From contig NZ_CAKZHQ010000049.1 in the NCBI RefSeq assembly GCF_936925435.1, positions 107,516-171,515 of the forward strand: DNA of 64,000 nucleotides, in the 5' to 3' direction. Of the stretch, positions 54,728 through 63,872 are shown piece after piece; the stretch's first letter is position 1, and the number at the start of each line of letters is the position of its first letter. Source of the DNA: an uncultured Ramlibacter sp. (lineage in GTDB: Bacteria > Pseudomonadota > Gammaproteobacteria > Burkholderiales > Burkholderiaceae_C). A model generated the notes under the pieces. That model worked only from the letters and a program-made list of their open reading frames with translations. It ran no database searches and had not been told where the DNA came from. The translations under genes were made by a program, and so were the position numbers.

Positions 54728-55714
54728 ATGGCTTCCTGGTCTGACCACATTCCCGCCTGGCTGCGCAGTGCGGCGCGGCCGGCTGCGCCCATCGCGCGCG
54801 CCGCGCAGCTGTGGAGCGATGCCGGCGGCATGCGCATGAGCGCCGCCATGTCCTTCTACGGCATCCTCAGCCTGGCGCCGCTGCTGATCGTGCTGGTCGG
54901 CGTACTGGGCTGGTGGATGGACCGCGAGGTGCTGGAGCAGGGCCTGGTGGCGCAGATCGGCACCATCGTCGGCCAGCAGGGCGGAGCCCTGATCGAGCAG
55001 GCCCTGGCCAGCGCCAAGGAACCGGCCGAAGGCATCACCGCTTCGCTGATCGGTTTTGCCGTGCTGCTGTTCGGCGCCACCGGCGTCTTCAGCGAACTGC
55101 AGGAGGCCTTCGAGCGGCTCTGGCTGCACGGCACCGAGGTGGCGGCCAAACAGAAGTGGTGGCACGGCGCCTCGCTGCGCCTGCGCGGCGTGGCCTATGT
55201 GCTGGCCTTCGGCTTCCTGCTGCTGACATCCCTGGCGGTGTCCACCCTGCTGAACCTGTTCTCGGGCTGGGCCGGCCAGTGGATGGGGCTGGAGCAGCTG
55301 CTGCGCGTGCTCAATGAGCTCGTCTCCCTGCTGGTGTGCACCGCGCTGTTCGTCGCCCTGATGCGCATGAGCGCGGGTCCCAAGCCGCAGCTGCGCTACC
55401 TGGTGCTGGGCGGCTTTGTCGGCGCCATCCTGTTCAGCGTGGGCAAGCAGGTGCTGGCGATCTACCTGTCGACCGCGGCCGTGGTCTCGGCCTATGGCGC
55501 GGCGGGTTCGCTGGTGGTGCTGCTGATGTGGATTTACTTCTCGTCGGCCGTGCTGCTGTTCGCCGCCGGCTGTGCCAAGGCGGTGGAGGACGAGCGCAAG
55601 CGCCGCGACAAGCCCGATGCTCAGAGCGGCAGCAGCGAGCGGCGCTGGGCCAGCAACAGCGCCAGCGCCGACACCACGCTCATGGCCAGCAGCAGCCACA
55701 GGCCCCAGCTGTAG
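54728..55714 (+). CDS. YihY/BrkB-family inner membrane protein
   Basis: 328 residues from ATG 54728 (ATG-in-frame 54692 is weaker). Six transmembrane helices with the family start RMSAAMSFYGILSLAPLLIVLVGV and YGAAGSLVVLLMWIYFSSAVLLFAAG. Role in the envelope unknown. Its C-terminal ~30 residues are encoded over the convergent MFS gene (94-base overlap), and that tail is low-complexity, so the ancestral end may have been earlier. Confidence 0.87.
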   Translation: MASWSDHIPAWLRSAARPAAPIARAAQLWSDAGGMRMSAAMSFYGILSLAPLLIVLVGVLGWWMDREVLEQGLVAQIGTIVGQQGGALIEQALASAKEPAEGITASLIGFAVLLFGATGVFSELQEAFERLWLHGTEVAAKQKWWHGASLRLRGVAYVLAFGFLLLTSLAVSTLLNLFSGWAGQWMGLEQLLRVLNELVSLLVCTALFVALMRMSAGPKPQLRYLVLGGFVGAILFSVGKQVLAIYLSTAAVVSAYGAAGSLVVLLMWIYFSSAVLLFAAGCAKAVEDERKRRDKPDAQSGSSERRWASNSASADTTLMASSSHRPQL

Positions 55715-56823
55715 CCTGCCTGCTGCGACCACAGCAGCCCCAGCAGCAGAGGCGCCAGCGCGCGGGCTAGCGCCGACGGCAGACCCAGCGCGCCGTTGAG
55801 GGCCGCCACATGGTCCCGGTTGACGTACTGGGCGATGGCCGTGCCCTTGACGATGGTCATCATGCCGTTGCCCAGGCCATAGAAGGCGACGAAGACCAGG
55901 GCCAGGGCCGGATGGCCGCCGGCGGCCAGCAGCGTGACCAGACCCAGCGGGATCAGGCAGGGGATCAGGCGATTCGCCAGATGCAGGTCGAAGCGGTGCT
56001 CGAAGAAGTACAGCAGCAGCCGGCCCAGCACCTGGATGGCGCCGATGCTCGCAGGCAGCGCGATCACCCAGGCTTCGGACAGGCCGCTCTCGCGCAGCAG
56101 GCTGACCATGTGGGCCGGCAGGGCCGCGGTCACGCCCATCATGCCGATGACGAAGACGCCGATCAGCAGAAATGGCGGGCTGCGCAGGTAGGTCGACAGC
56201 CCTGCGGCTGCGTGATCTGGCGCATGGACCCGTGGCGGCGGCGCATCGCGCAGCAGCACGGCATGCAAGGGAGCGCACAAGAAGAGGTGGAAGGCGGCCA
56301 GCACCCACAGCGCATGGCGCCAGCCCAGGGCCTGGATCAGCCAGGCCGACAGCGGGATGAAGACCGTGCTGGCCAGGCCGCCCAGAAAAGTCAGGGTGAT
56401 GATGGCCTTGCGGAAATCATCCGGGAAGCGCCGCGTGACCACCGCGAACACCGGCGCATACAAGGTGGCGGACAGCGCCGCGCCCAGCACCAGCCAGGCG
56501 GCGTAGAAGCCGGCGGCGCTGTGTGCCACGCTGTGCAGCAGCAGGCCGGCCGCCACCAGCAGCGAGCCGCCGGTCATGACCGCACGCTCGTGGCCGCGGT
56601 CGATCCAGCGGCCCACCGGCCAGGCCAGCGCGCCTTCGGCCAGCAGGGCGATGCTGAAGGCCAGGGACGACTGCGCCCGCGTCAGGCCCAGCTCGCGTTC
56701 AACCGGTTCCATCAACAGGGCGAAGGTGTAGAACACGCTGCCCCAGGTGACCAGCTGGCCCAGCGAGAGCCAGCCCACCAGCCGCCTGTCGAGCGGGCGG
56801 GTGGTGGCGGTCAGCGGCGGCAT
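55621..56823 (-). CDS. Major facilitator superfamily transporter
   Basis: 400 residues with twelve transmembrane helices; loop 2-3 motif GRWIDRGHERAV is typical. The protein resembles MFS exporters of the NnrS-independent OxlT/YajR-like type, without substrate clues. Convergent with the BrkB-type gene. A ~95-base gap with a comamonad repeat (56891) separates it from the metallopeptidase. Confidence 0.87.
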   Translation of the reverse strand: MPPLTATTRPLDRRLVGWLSLGQLVTWGSVFYTFALLMEPVERELGLTRAQSSLAFSIALLAEGALAWPVGRWIDRGHERAVMTGGSLLVAAGLLLHSVAHSAAGFYAAWLVLGAALSATLYAPVFAVVTRRFPDDFRKAIITLTFLGGLASTVFIPLSAWLIQALGWRHALWVLAAFHLFLCAPLHAVLLRDAPPPRVHAPDHAAAGLSTYLRSPPFLLIGVFVIGMMGVTAALPAHMVSLLRESGLSEAWVIALPASIGAIQVLGRLLLYFFEHRFDLHLANRLIPCLIPLGLVTLLAAGGHPALALVFVAFYGLGNGMMTIVKGTAIAQYVNRDHVAALNGALGLPSALARALAPLLLGLLWSQQAGYSWGLWLLLAMSVVSALALLLAQRRSLLPL

Positions 56824-56890
56824 GGCGCCATTGTGGCATGGCGCTTCATTGGCAAATCAGCCTCCAGCCCCCGTCCAATGGGCCTGAGTT

Positions 56891-56906
56891 GCTATCAAAA
56901 GCGGAG
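56891..56906. repeat. Comamonad-type short repeat
   Basis: GCTATCAAAAGCGGAG between the MFS gene and the metallopeptidase gene; matches the left half of the other copies. Confidence 0.4.
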
Positions 56907-56918
56907 TGAGAGATGGTC

Positions 56919-58088
56919 TCAGACCACCGCCGGCCGGCCCTGGACCAGCAGGTGGATGAAGTGCAGCTTGGTGATGACCGGGCGCGACATGACGAAGGGA
57001 TAGAAGTCGTTCAGGCCCATGCTGCGCGACATCTCGTTCAGGGCGGCCGTCACTTCCACCCAGGCATTGACGAAGCCCAGGCAGACATCGGCGGTCGCAT
57101 CATCGGGGCGCCACAGCGCGTCGCGGCCCCAGGGCTGGGCCTCGATGTCGATGTTGTCGGCGTCGATGCCGAAACTCAGGGCCGTGTCGATGGTGTCGAT
57201 CATGTGCAGATAGTGGGCCCAGGTCTCGGCCCAGTCCTCCCAGGGGTGGCTGCTGGCATAGCTGGTGATGAAGCGGGTGTCCCAGTCGGGCGGCGGCCCC
57301 TGGTCGTAGCTGGCCTGCAAGGCGGCCTGGTAGTCCTGGCGCTCGTCACCGAACAGGGCGCGAAAGGGCTCGAGCCAGTCGCTGTCTCGCACCAACACAT
57401 CCCAGTAGTAGTGGCCCATCTCATGGCGCAAATGGCCCAGCAGGGTGCGGTAGGGCTCGTCCATCGCCTGGCGCGCGCGCTCGCGCGCGGCCGGGTCGGC
57501 CTCCTCGATGTTCAGGGTGATCAGGCCCTTGGCATGGCCGGTCAACACGGCTGAGCCATCCGGCCAGGAGGCCAGGAAGTCGAAGGCCAGGCCGGGTTCG
57601 GCTGTCTCGTCCGGCTTGGGATCGATAGGCAGCCCCAGTGCAATCAGCTGCGAGACCACACGCCGCTTGGCCAGCTCGATGCGCGACCACAGCTGGACGT
57701 GCCGGGCGTTTGACAGGTCGGGGATGGTGCGGTTGAGGCGGCAGGCCAGGCACAGCCCTTCTTTCTCCTCGTCGTCACTGGCCAGCAGCCAGTTGCAGCC
57801 GGCCAGGCTGAAGTTGTTGCAGCGCCGCCAGCTGGGCCCGTCCTCGCCGTCGCGCAGCGCCCGCCAGGCGTCCGCCACCTCGGGCGTGGGCGCGATGGAC
57901 AGCAGCTCGCCCTGCTCCGGCGCGTAGCCCAGCTCGCTGCCGCAGGTCAGGCAGCGGCTGTTGCGGAAGAACACCGGCAGCCCGCACTGGCAGCGGAACG
58001 AGCGCGGCGCCCAGGGCGTCTTGTGCGGCTGCCACGCTTCGCGCTGGCGCTGGCGCTCGCTGAGTTGGTCGAAAGGTTGCTGGGCCAT
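56919..58088 (-). CDS. Zinc-ribbon putative metallopeptidase (DUF2248 type)
   Basis: 389 residues. An N-terminal zinc ribbon (FRCQCGLPVFFRNSRCLTCGSELG) precedes an M1/gluzincin-like domain with HEMGH (LRHEMGHYYWDVL) and a downstream acidic residue region (WAETWAHYLHMIDTI). Cytosolic, no signal. Substrate unknown. ATG 58088. Confidence 0.85.
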   Translation of the reverse strand: MAQQPFDQLSERQRQREAWQPHKTPWAPRSFRCQCGLPVFFRNSRCLTCGSELGYAPEQGELLSIAPTPEVADAWRALRDGEDGPSWRRCNNFSLAGCNWLLASDDEEKEGLCLACRLNRTIPDLSNARHVQLWSRIELAKRRVVSQLIALGLPIDPKPDETAEPGLAFDFLASWPDGSAVLTGHAKGLITLNIEEADPAARERARQAMDEPYRTLLGHLRHEMGHYYWDVLVRDSDWLEPFRALFGDERQDYQAALQASYDQGPPPDWDTRFITSYASSHPWEDWAETWAHYLHMIDTIDTALSFGIDADNIDIEAQPWGRDALWRPDDATADVCLGFVNAWVEVTAALNEMSRSMGLNDFYPFVMSRPVITKLHFIHLLVQGRPAVV

Positions 58089-58143
58089 GGTGCTGTGTCT
58101 GGGCCATGGTAGTGGCAGCGCGGCCTTTGCCGCAAGGCAGTTT

Positions 58144-58737
58144 TCAGCTGCCGGTCCCCGCGCGCCGGTATTGCATCGCTTCGGCCACATGCGCCACCTC
58201 GACCTGGTCCGCGCCTTCCAGGTCGGCGATGGTGCGCGCCACCTTGAGCGCGCGGTGGGTGGCGCGCGCGCTCAGCGTCAGCCGGGCGGCGGCCTTGTTC
58301 AGGAAGGCTGCGGCTGCGCTGTCGAGCGCGGCGTGGGCATCGATCTCCTTGCCCTGCAGGTCGCGGTTGGGCTTGTGCTGGCGGGCCAGGGCGCGGTCCC
58401 GCGCGGCAATGCAGCGCGCGCGGATGGCGGCGCTGGCTTCGCCGGCCGGCGCGCGCAGCAAGTCCTCCGGCAGCAAGGAGGGCACGTCCACGTGCAGGTC
58501 GATGCGGTCTAGCAGCGGGCCGCTGAGCTTGCCCTGGTAGCGCGCCACCTGGTCGGGCGTGCAGCGGCAGGCCTTGTGGGGATGGCCCAGCCAGCCGCAG
58601 GGACAGGGGTTCATCGCACCTATGAACTGGAAGCGCGCCGGGAACTCGCAGCGCCGCGCCGCCCTGGCGATGGTGATGTGGCCGTTCTCCAGCGGCTCGC
58701 GCAGGGCTTCCAGCGCGGCGCGCGGGAACTCGGCCAT
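58144..58737 (-). pseudogene. comM: comM, C-terminal remnant cut by island insertion
   Basis: The 197-codon frame reads EFPRAALEALREPLENGHITIARAARR, AMNPCPCGWLGH, LSGPLLDRIDLHVDVPSL and ends in MQYRRAGTGS, all ComM/YifB Mg-chelatase-like AAA sequence. The intact protein is ~500 residues; homology starts just after the Walker-B DELP, and the Met-Ala in front comes from the inserted DNA. The N-terminal part, with Walker A, is presumably right of the window. Function (branch migration in natural transformation) is therefore lost unless the island excises. Confidence 0.9.
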
Positions 58738-58818
58738 TAGGTGGTGCGATTTGTATGTTTGTTACTGGTACGGTCGCTGTGAGGTATTTTTGCTTCCAGA
58801 CGTCGTTCTCCTCTCCAA

Positions 58819-59982
58819 ATGAAACTCCTACTTATCCGGCCATCGGATCACTTCTCGCATACAGATGAGCTGCGCGACTGTGCGGGGCATAGCATTCCAC
58901 TTGACCGCCTTCCACTCTTCAACGTAGCGGCCCTGCCCGTAATAGTCGGCGACAACGGTCTGCCTGTGAAAGACGTTAATGGCTTCCTCGCTCACATGGC
59001 AGTACGTAGCCGAGGCGCTACCGGCGACACAGCGCGGACATATGCAGAGGCTGTTCTCAGCTGGTTGAAGTTCGCTCAGGCTCAGCGTTTCTCACTTGGG
59101 AATGCCACCGAAGAACTGTTGGCGCAGTACAGGAATGAGATGGTTGGCGCTTGCACCCCGGATGGAAAGCCGAAGTATTCACGTTCCACCGTCAACAACC
59201 GAGTAACGATTGCTGGGCGTCTTCATTTGTGGGGTAAGCGCAAAGGGCGACTTCTATCTCCTCTTGGGGAATTCCTGGAAAAGCAGCGGCTGGAAATGGG
59301 TCCGAGGAGCTACGGACAGCACCGCCATCGATCCGAGAACTCAATGCACCTCGGTACGAGCGAGAGATTGCCGAGGGTGCTTTCTCCTGAGGAATTGTCA
59401 CGACTCTTCGTGGTGACTCCGCCGCAATACGTGCTTATGTTCCGATGGGCTGTAGCGACTGGCTTACGTAGATTTGAGGTGTGTGGATTGCGACGATCCG
59501 GTCTGTCCTCGCCAGAACAAATCGCCGCTCGGAACATGGAGTTGGTTCCGATAGAAATCGTGAGGAAAGGGGGTAAGACGGCTACCGTCCATGCGCCATC
59601 AGCGCTCGTGGAGCAGACATGGTGGTACATCCACTTCCAGCGGCCACGGCCGGAAAAGCAGCGGTTCGAAGATGTCGTGTTTCTTAACCGGTATGGAAGC
59701 CCATTCGCACGACAAACGCTAAGCAAGGTGTTCAGAAGCTGCGCGAACCAAATTGGATCCGATGCCACGCTGCATCACATGCGTCACACGTTTGCAGTGT
59801 CCGTTCTGGCGATCTTAGAGGCCAGTTCGAATAAAGGAAGGCCGATGAATTCACTTAAGGCTGTTCAAACGCTACTTGGCCATGCGAACGTGACGACGAC
59901 AGAGATTTACTTGCGAGCACTGGAAATGTCTTCGGATGAAGTCCGGGAGTCTCTAGATTTCCTGTACGGGGCAACGCTGTGA
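58819..59982 (+). CDS. ginA: Tyrosine recombinase GinA-like
   Basis: 387 residues with a complete catalytic set: Arg217 (GLRRFEVCG), His319-x-x-Arg322 (HHMRHTFAV), His355 (LLGHANVTTT) and nucleophile Tyr364. An N-terminal SAM-like core-binding domain spans ~65-170. Related to Tn554 TnpA. Starts ATG 58819; its stop overlaps ginB (GTGA). It would cut and join the island ends with GinB and GinC. Confidence 0.85.
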   Translation: MKLLLIRPSDHFSHTDELRDCAGHSIPLDRLPLFNVAALPVIVGDNGLPVKDVNGFLAHMAVRSRGATGDTARTYAEAVLSWLKFAQAQRFSLGNATEELLAQYRNEMVGACTPDGKPKYSRSTVNNRVTIAGRLHLWGKRKGRLLSPLGEFLEKQRLEMGPRSYGQHRHRSENSMHLGTSERLPRVLSPEELSRLFVVTPPQYVLMFRWAVATGLRRFEVCGLRRSGLSSPEQIAARNMELVPIEIVRKGGKTATVHAPSALVEQTWWYIHFQRPRPEKQRFEDVVFLNRYGSPFARQTLSKVFRSCANQIGSDATLHHMRHTFAVSVLAILEASSNKGRPMNSLKAVQTLLGHANVTTTEIYLRALEMSSDEVRESLDFLYGATL

Positions 59983-61664
59983 CCGACGCCCCTAGAAGCC
60001 GCGTTGTAGACCGTACGGTTGTGGAAATTCGAAGCCGGAACCCCTCCCGGCCGGCGACCAGGTATGACCTTGCTCACGAAGGCTTTCCCACCAAAGCTGC
60101 AGCAGCATTCGCGAGAGCCTTCGTCGCGAAACAAGGATCAAACGTCATTGAGTCGCAACGCGCTGCAATGATTCTCCTGAAGAAGTTCGCAGCATCAGTG
60201 AAGTCGCGAAAGACCTCTTCAGCCATAGTCCATGCCGATTGCCTGGCCCACTTCAACAAATGGTTGAGAAACGAGGGCTTGTCAGACAAGACGATCGGAT
60301 CGGCGCACAACTTAGTAGCAAGTTTGCTTCGATGGTGTGTGAGAAATGCTCCTAGAGCGATAGCGAAGAACGTGAATATCTGGTCGACACCGCACGCTGC
60401 TGGTCTGGGCCAGCCACTTGAGGCGCGCAGTTCTCCCAATGCCGATCAGATAAAGCGGATCCTGGCGGCTTGCTATTCTGACATAGAGGGCATCGAGAAC
60501 CGAATTTTTGAAGAGCGAATGCTTCCTCTCTCCCCGGAAGCTGGTGAGTACAAAGATCTTCTAATGTTCGTTTTGAAGAGCGGCGAAGGAATGTTGCCAT
60601 CGCAGGAGGCGCTGCGGAAAGTTCGTGGAGGGACCTCGGCGCTGGTACAGCTTAAGAAGTATGGCGGACTAATGGGCGTCATCGCTCGCTACTACTTGAC
60701 CCACGCGGATGTGTTTCCGTTCTACCTGGCAATTTTGATTCAGACCAGTGGAAACCCTCAATCAATTCTGAAGATGGGCCGCGACTGCATCGTTGGCGTT
60801 CCACTGCGGCCCGACCTGGAGCGACTTGTGTGGGAGAAGCGACGAGCTGGCCGCGAGCAGGCGCCGGAATTCCCACGATCGAAAGAATGGTCGGCGCCAA
60901 ATATCGTAAGAAAGCTCCTTGCCTTGACGGATGAACTAGTTCCACAGGCTTCGACGTTCCATCGGGAATCCGTGTTCTTGTGCAGGAGTCTGCGATTGGC
61001 TGCAAGGTGCCTGAGCTGGCAAAGCATTCACCTGGAGTACCAGGACTTTCTGAAGCGACATGGCCTCCCTCACTTCGAGCTTAGGCAATATCGGACCGCA
61101 GGCGCGGTGCTGCACAACCAAGCCGCAAAAACAATTGAGGCATCGCGCATTCGCTTGCAGCATGCGGACGTCCAGACGACACGCAGCTACACGGCACAGT
61201 CAGACGTGCAAGGCTTTCATGACGGTGTGATTCTCAAGTTCCAGGGGCTGATTCGAGCAGCGGCCCAGCAGTACGGAGTTCGTCGAACAACTCCCGGTCA
61301 AACGGTAAGTACGGATTCCTTGTCCACCACCGTCTTTGGCTTTGACTGCTCCTCTCCTCTCGCGGGTACTGCTCCCGGCAGTAAGAAAGGGGAGCTCTGC
61401 CTTAGCTTTAGCCAATGCGCAACGTGTCCTGGAGCTATCGTGGTCGTGGATGACCCGGTGGTGGTGGCGCGCCTAGTGACTACCAGGGACCATCTGGTCA
61501 AGACGCGGGAGAGATCGTTGCGTGAGGGCTGGAGCCCGAGGTTTGATGCAATCTACGGTCCCACACTTGCAATACTGGAGCATCAAGTTCTTCCATTTGT
61601 TGCGCCGGAAACGTTCCGACTTGTTCAAGGTGTCGGTATACCTTCCCTTCCTCATCTTGAATGA
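59979..61664 (+). CDS. ginB: Tyrosine recombinase-like GinB, partly degenerate active site
   Basis: 561 residues from GTG 59979. The C-terminal catalytic domain keeps LQHADVQTTRSYT (His and the likely Tyr), but where box I Arg is expected the sequence reads GNPQSILKMG, and box II reads FELRQYRTAG with Phe in place of the first His. A Cys motif follows (SFSQCATCPGAIVV). Related to Tn554 TnpB. Possibly an architectural partner rather than a full catalyst. Overlaps ginA; ends 1 base before ginC. Confidence 0.8.
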   Translation: MTDAPRSRVVDRTVVEIRSRNPSRPATRYDLAHEGFPTKAAAAFARAFVAKQGSNVIESQRAAMILLKKFAASVKSRKTSSAIVHADCLAHFNKWLRNEGLSDKTIGSAHNLVASLLRWCVRNAPRAIAKNVNIWSTPHAAGLGQPLEARSSPNADQIKRILAACYSDIEGIENRIFEERMLPLSPEAGEYKDLLMFVLKSGEGMLPSQEALRKVRGGTSALVQLKKYGGLMGVIARYYLTHADVFPFYLAILIQTSGNPQSILKMGRDCIVGVPLRPDLERLVWEKRRAGREQAPEFPRSKEWSAPNIVRKLLALTDELVPQASTFHRESVFLCRSLRLAARCLSWQSIHLEYQDFLKRHGLPHFELRQYRTAGAVLHNQAAKTIEASRIRLQHADVQTTRSYTAQSDVQGFHDGVILKFQGLIRAAAQQYGVRRTTPGQTVSTDSLSTTVFGFDCSSPLAGTAPGSKKGELCLSFSQCATCPGAIVVVDDPVVVARLVTTRDHLVKTRERSLREGWSPRFDAIYGPTLAILEHQVLPFVAPETFRLVQGVGIPSLPHLE

Positions 61665-61665
61665 A

Positions 61666-63435
61666 ATGACGAACACCGTTATCCAACACAAAGGGACATA
61701 CATTTGGAAGCTCCAACCAGGGGAGCTCTACGAAGGAACGTCGCCGGAGATCAAGTGGTTGGAATTTTTGCCGCCAAACGTTGGCACGTCCTACCGACGC
61801 TCGAGGCTTATTCAGTCCACAAAGATGGTCTTAGAGGCGTACATCAACACCCCACTAAGGAAATGGCGTGCTGGGATTTCAATGGGAACAGTTCTTGGTC
61901 GATATGGGCAGTTGAGAACAATTGCGCAATGGATGGTCGCGAGGGGCAAATGGCAGTTCAGTGAACTCACTCCCGACGATGTCTTAGCGTTCTTGGAAGC
62001 CCGTCGGCCGCGGCATGGGGAGGGGCCTACAGCACGCTCCACCATTCTTCGCTACCTAGTACTCTTCGAGAGCCTATGGGAATTTCGCGGTAAATACCAT
62101 GGGTCCCTGCGCTTCAACATGGCAGAGTTTGAGGACGAAGTTTGGGAACACTGCGAGGTCAGGGATTCACGTCCGTGGCGCGCCACTGAGGAGGAATTTG
62201 CGGTTGCCCTTATTGCCGACTCGCTCGATTGGCTGCGCAAGCATGGCCAGCTAATGAGAAGCGTTGCAGGGGAAATTTACACTGCTCACACAAAAATGGT
62301 CGGCTTGTCGTTCTACCAGAAGCACAAGCTTTCCTCCGCGCTTTATGCGGGCATATGCGCGAAGCCTGAATTCATCCAGATGGCTAAGGCACTGCAGCTC
62401 CCGCCCGGCGGGTACGGTGTTCACAGGGCGTTCACTATCGCGGTTGGCGCCGCAATGAACGTCCTTCTTTTCATGGTCGGATTCCGCGCTTCGGAACTTG
62501 TGCGGTTGGACGCGGACTGCTTGACTATCCGGGTGGATCCCATTCACGGAAAGATTCCTTACCTGAAGGGAATCGCCGCGAAGAAGGGAGGGATCGCACG
62601 AGAATGGGTTGCAGGTGATCCCGTGCCCGAAATTGTGAAATGGCTCCTCGATTTGCATGAACGTTCCAGAGGAACGCATCGCGCACTCTTCATTGCGCGG
62701 TCAAATGGTTCGAGCATCCCTCTCCCTGGAAGGCGGCTGCGGCGTATGAGCTCAGCCAGTCCTATTACAGCTATGCAGGCCTTCGCCAATGCGCCGTTCA
62801 GGAGCGACCGACCAAAGGCGCACCTCCATCCGCATGCTGCACGAAAAACGTTTGCAGCCTTTGTTGTGAAGCGAGACAAGTCTGCTTTGGAGTCGCTTTC
62901 GCTTCACTTCGGGCATGTTTACCGCGCATTTACCGATGGTGCTTACGCCGGCGATCTCGAGCTAGCACGGCTTGTCGACCGTGCCGACAGAGACGAGTTA
63001 GGGCGTGGTCTGGCAGAGCTCCTGTCATCGCCCCAGCTTGCTGGTAAAGGCGCCGGATCCGTTCTTGACCTGAAGAAGCAGTCGCGTTTCAGAGGTGAGG
63101 TCGCGCTGACTTCAATGGTCGAACAGTTGATTGAGCGCGGTGCGAAGCTGGCCCCCTGCAATTGGGGCTATTGCTTGTACTCTCAGCCACTATCAGCCTG
63201 CAAAGGTGATTCACGTGGGCCTAACGACATTCTCCGGTCGCCGGAAGTGTGCTGTGGGTGCGCAAATTTTGTAGTCACTCGAAAGCATCTGCCTTGGTGG
63301 GAGAGTCGGGCCAAAGGAGATGCTGAGTTTCTCGGACGGGAAGACGTTCCTGAGCAAACCAAGTCCGTTGTGATGCGCCGTCTCGCTCACTCTGAGACGG
63401 TGCTCAGGGAGCTCGTGATGGCCAAGAAGTCATGA
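61666..63435 (+). CDS. ginC: Tyrosine recombinase GinC-like
   Basis: 589 residues from ATG 61666. Catalytic residues: Arg274 (GFRASELVRLD), His390-x-x-Arg393 (HPHAARKTF), His417 and Tyr427 (FGHVYRAFTDGAY). A Cys-rich C terminus (CNWGYCLYS, VCCGCANF) may bind zinc. The ATG lies 1 base after the ginB stop; an upstream in-frame extension to 61522 is not needed. Overlaps ginD (ATGA). Confidence 0.85.
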   Translation: MTNTVIQHKGTYIWKLQPGELYEGTSPEIKWLEFLPPNVGTSYRRSRLIQSTKMVLEAYINTPLRKWRAGISMGTVLGRYGQLRTIAQWMVARGKWQFSELTPDDVLAFLEARRPRHGEGPTARSTILRYLVLFESLWEFRGKYHGSLRFNMAEFEDEVWEHCEVRDSRPWRATEEEFAVALIADSLDWLRKHGQLMRSVAGEIYTAHTKMVGLSFYQKHKLSSALYAGICAKPEFIQMAKALQLPPGGYGVHRAFTIAVGAAMNVLLFMVGFRASELVRLDADCLTIRVDPIHGKIPYLKGIAAKKGGIAREWVAGDPVPEIVKWLLDLHERSRGTHRALFIARSNGSSIPLPGRRLRRMSSASPITAMQAFANAPFRSDRPKAHLHPHAARKTFAAFVVKRDKSALESLSLHFGHVYRAFTDGAYAGDLELARLVDRADRDELGRGLAELLSSPQLAGKGAGSVLDLKKQSRFRGEVALTSMVEQLIERGAKLAPCNWGYCLYSQPLSACKGDSRGPNDILRSPEVCCGCANFVVTRKHLPWWESRAKGDAEFLGREDVPEQTKSVVMRRLAHSETVLRELVMAKKS

Positions 63436-63776
63436 AGAAAGTCACTGTACGACGTCGCCTAGCGATTCCCAAAGTTGTAGATCGCGTCGAGGCTGCGCTC
63501 TTGCTATATCAGCGGAAGCACCCTAACCAAGTTATCACTGTCAGCGCCTTAGCGAGACTGGCGGGTGTGAATCGTTCCAACCTCTACACATCCCACAAGG
63601 ACTTAGTGGATCGGTTGCGCGAGCAGCCAAAGCCAGAAAGAAGAGCGAACAATAAAAGCAGCATTCAGTTGCTTCAAAAGAGGGTTCGAGCTTTAAGTCG
63701 CCAAAACCAAGCGTTACTTTTGCTAAATGTTGAACTCAGCGAAGAGATATGCCGACTGAGGCTTAGGCTGAAATAG
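63432..63776 (+). CDS. ginD: GinD-like small HTH/coiled-coil protein (TnpC/DUF6262-like)
   Basis: 114 residues: HTH-like segment VITVSALARLAGVNRSNLYTSHKDLVDRL (residues ~35-62), then a basic linker and a C-terminal coiled coil (LLQKRVRALSRQNQALLLLNVELSEEICRLRLRLK). Length and layout match the fourth gene of the gin module and Tn554 TnpC. Likely assists recombination direction or DNA binding. Confidence 0.8.
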   Translation: MKKVTVRRRLAIPKVVDRVEAALLLYQRKHPNQVITVSALARLAGVNRSNLYTSHKDLVDRLREQPKPERRANNKSSIQLLQKRVRALSRQNQALLLLNVELSEEICRLRLRLK

Positions 63777-63797
63777 AACGCCATCCGCCCCCGCCAA

Positions 63798-63821
63798 GTT
63801 CAGTAAGGCTATTAACTGAAC
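63798..63821. promoter_or_regulatory. Inverted repeat GTTCAGT / ACTGAAC downstream of ginD
   Basis: Seven-base perfect arms with a 10-base loop, 22 bases after the ginD stop. Could be a weak terminator or a recombination-related site. The rest of 63777-63872 shows nothing recognisable. Confidence 0.35.
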
Positions 63822-63872
63822 CCGGACGCGAGGTGTTTCAGCTAAGGCGCCCCGGATGGGTAGGCGGTGGCA

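Noticed and set aside
61522..61665. Upstream extension of the third recombinase to 61522
   Set aside because: The extra 48 codons overlap the end of ginB in another frame; ATG 61666, one base after the ginB stop, fits the coupled operon.
58735..63776. Calling the element a plain Tn554
   Set aside because: Order and number of genes are related, but Tn554 has two tyrosine recombinases plus TnpC, while here there are three recombinases plus a small protein, as in GInt islands.
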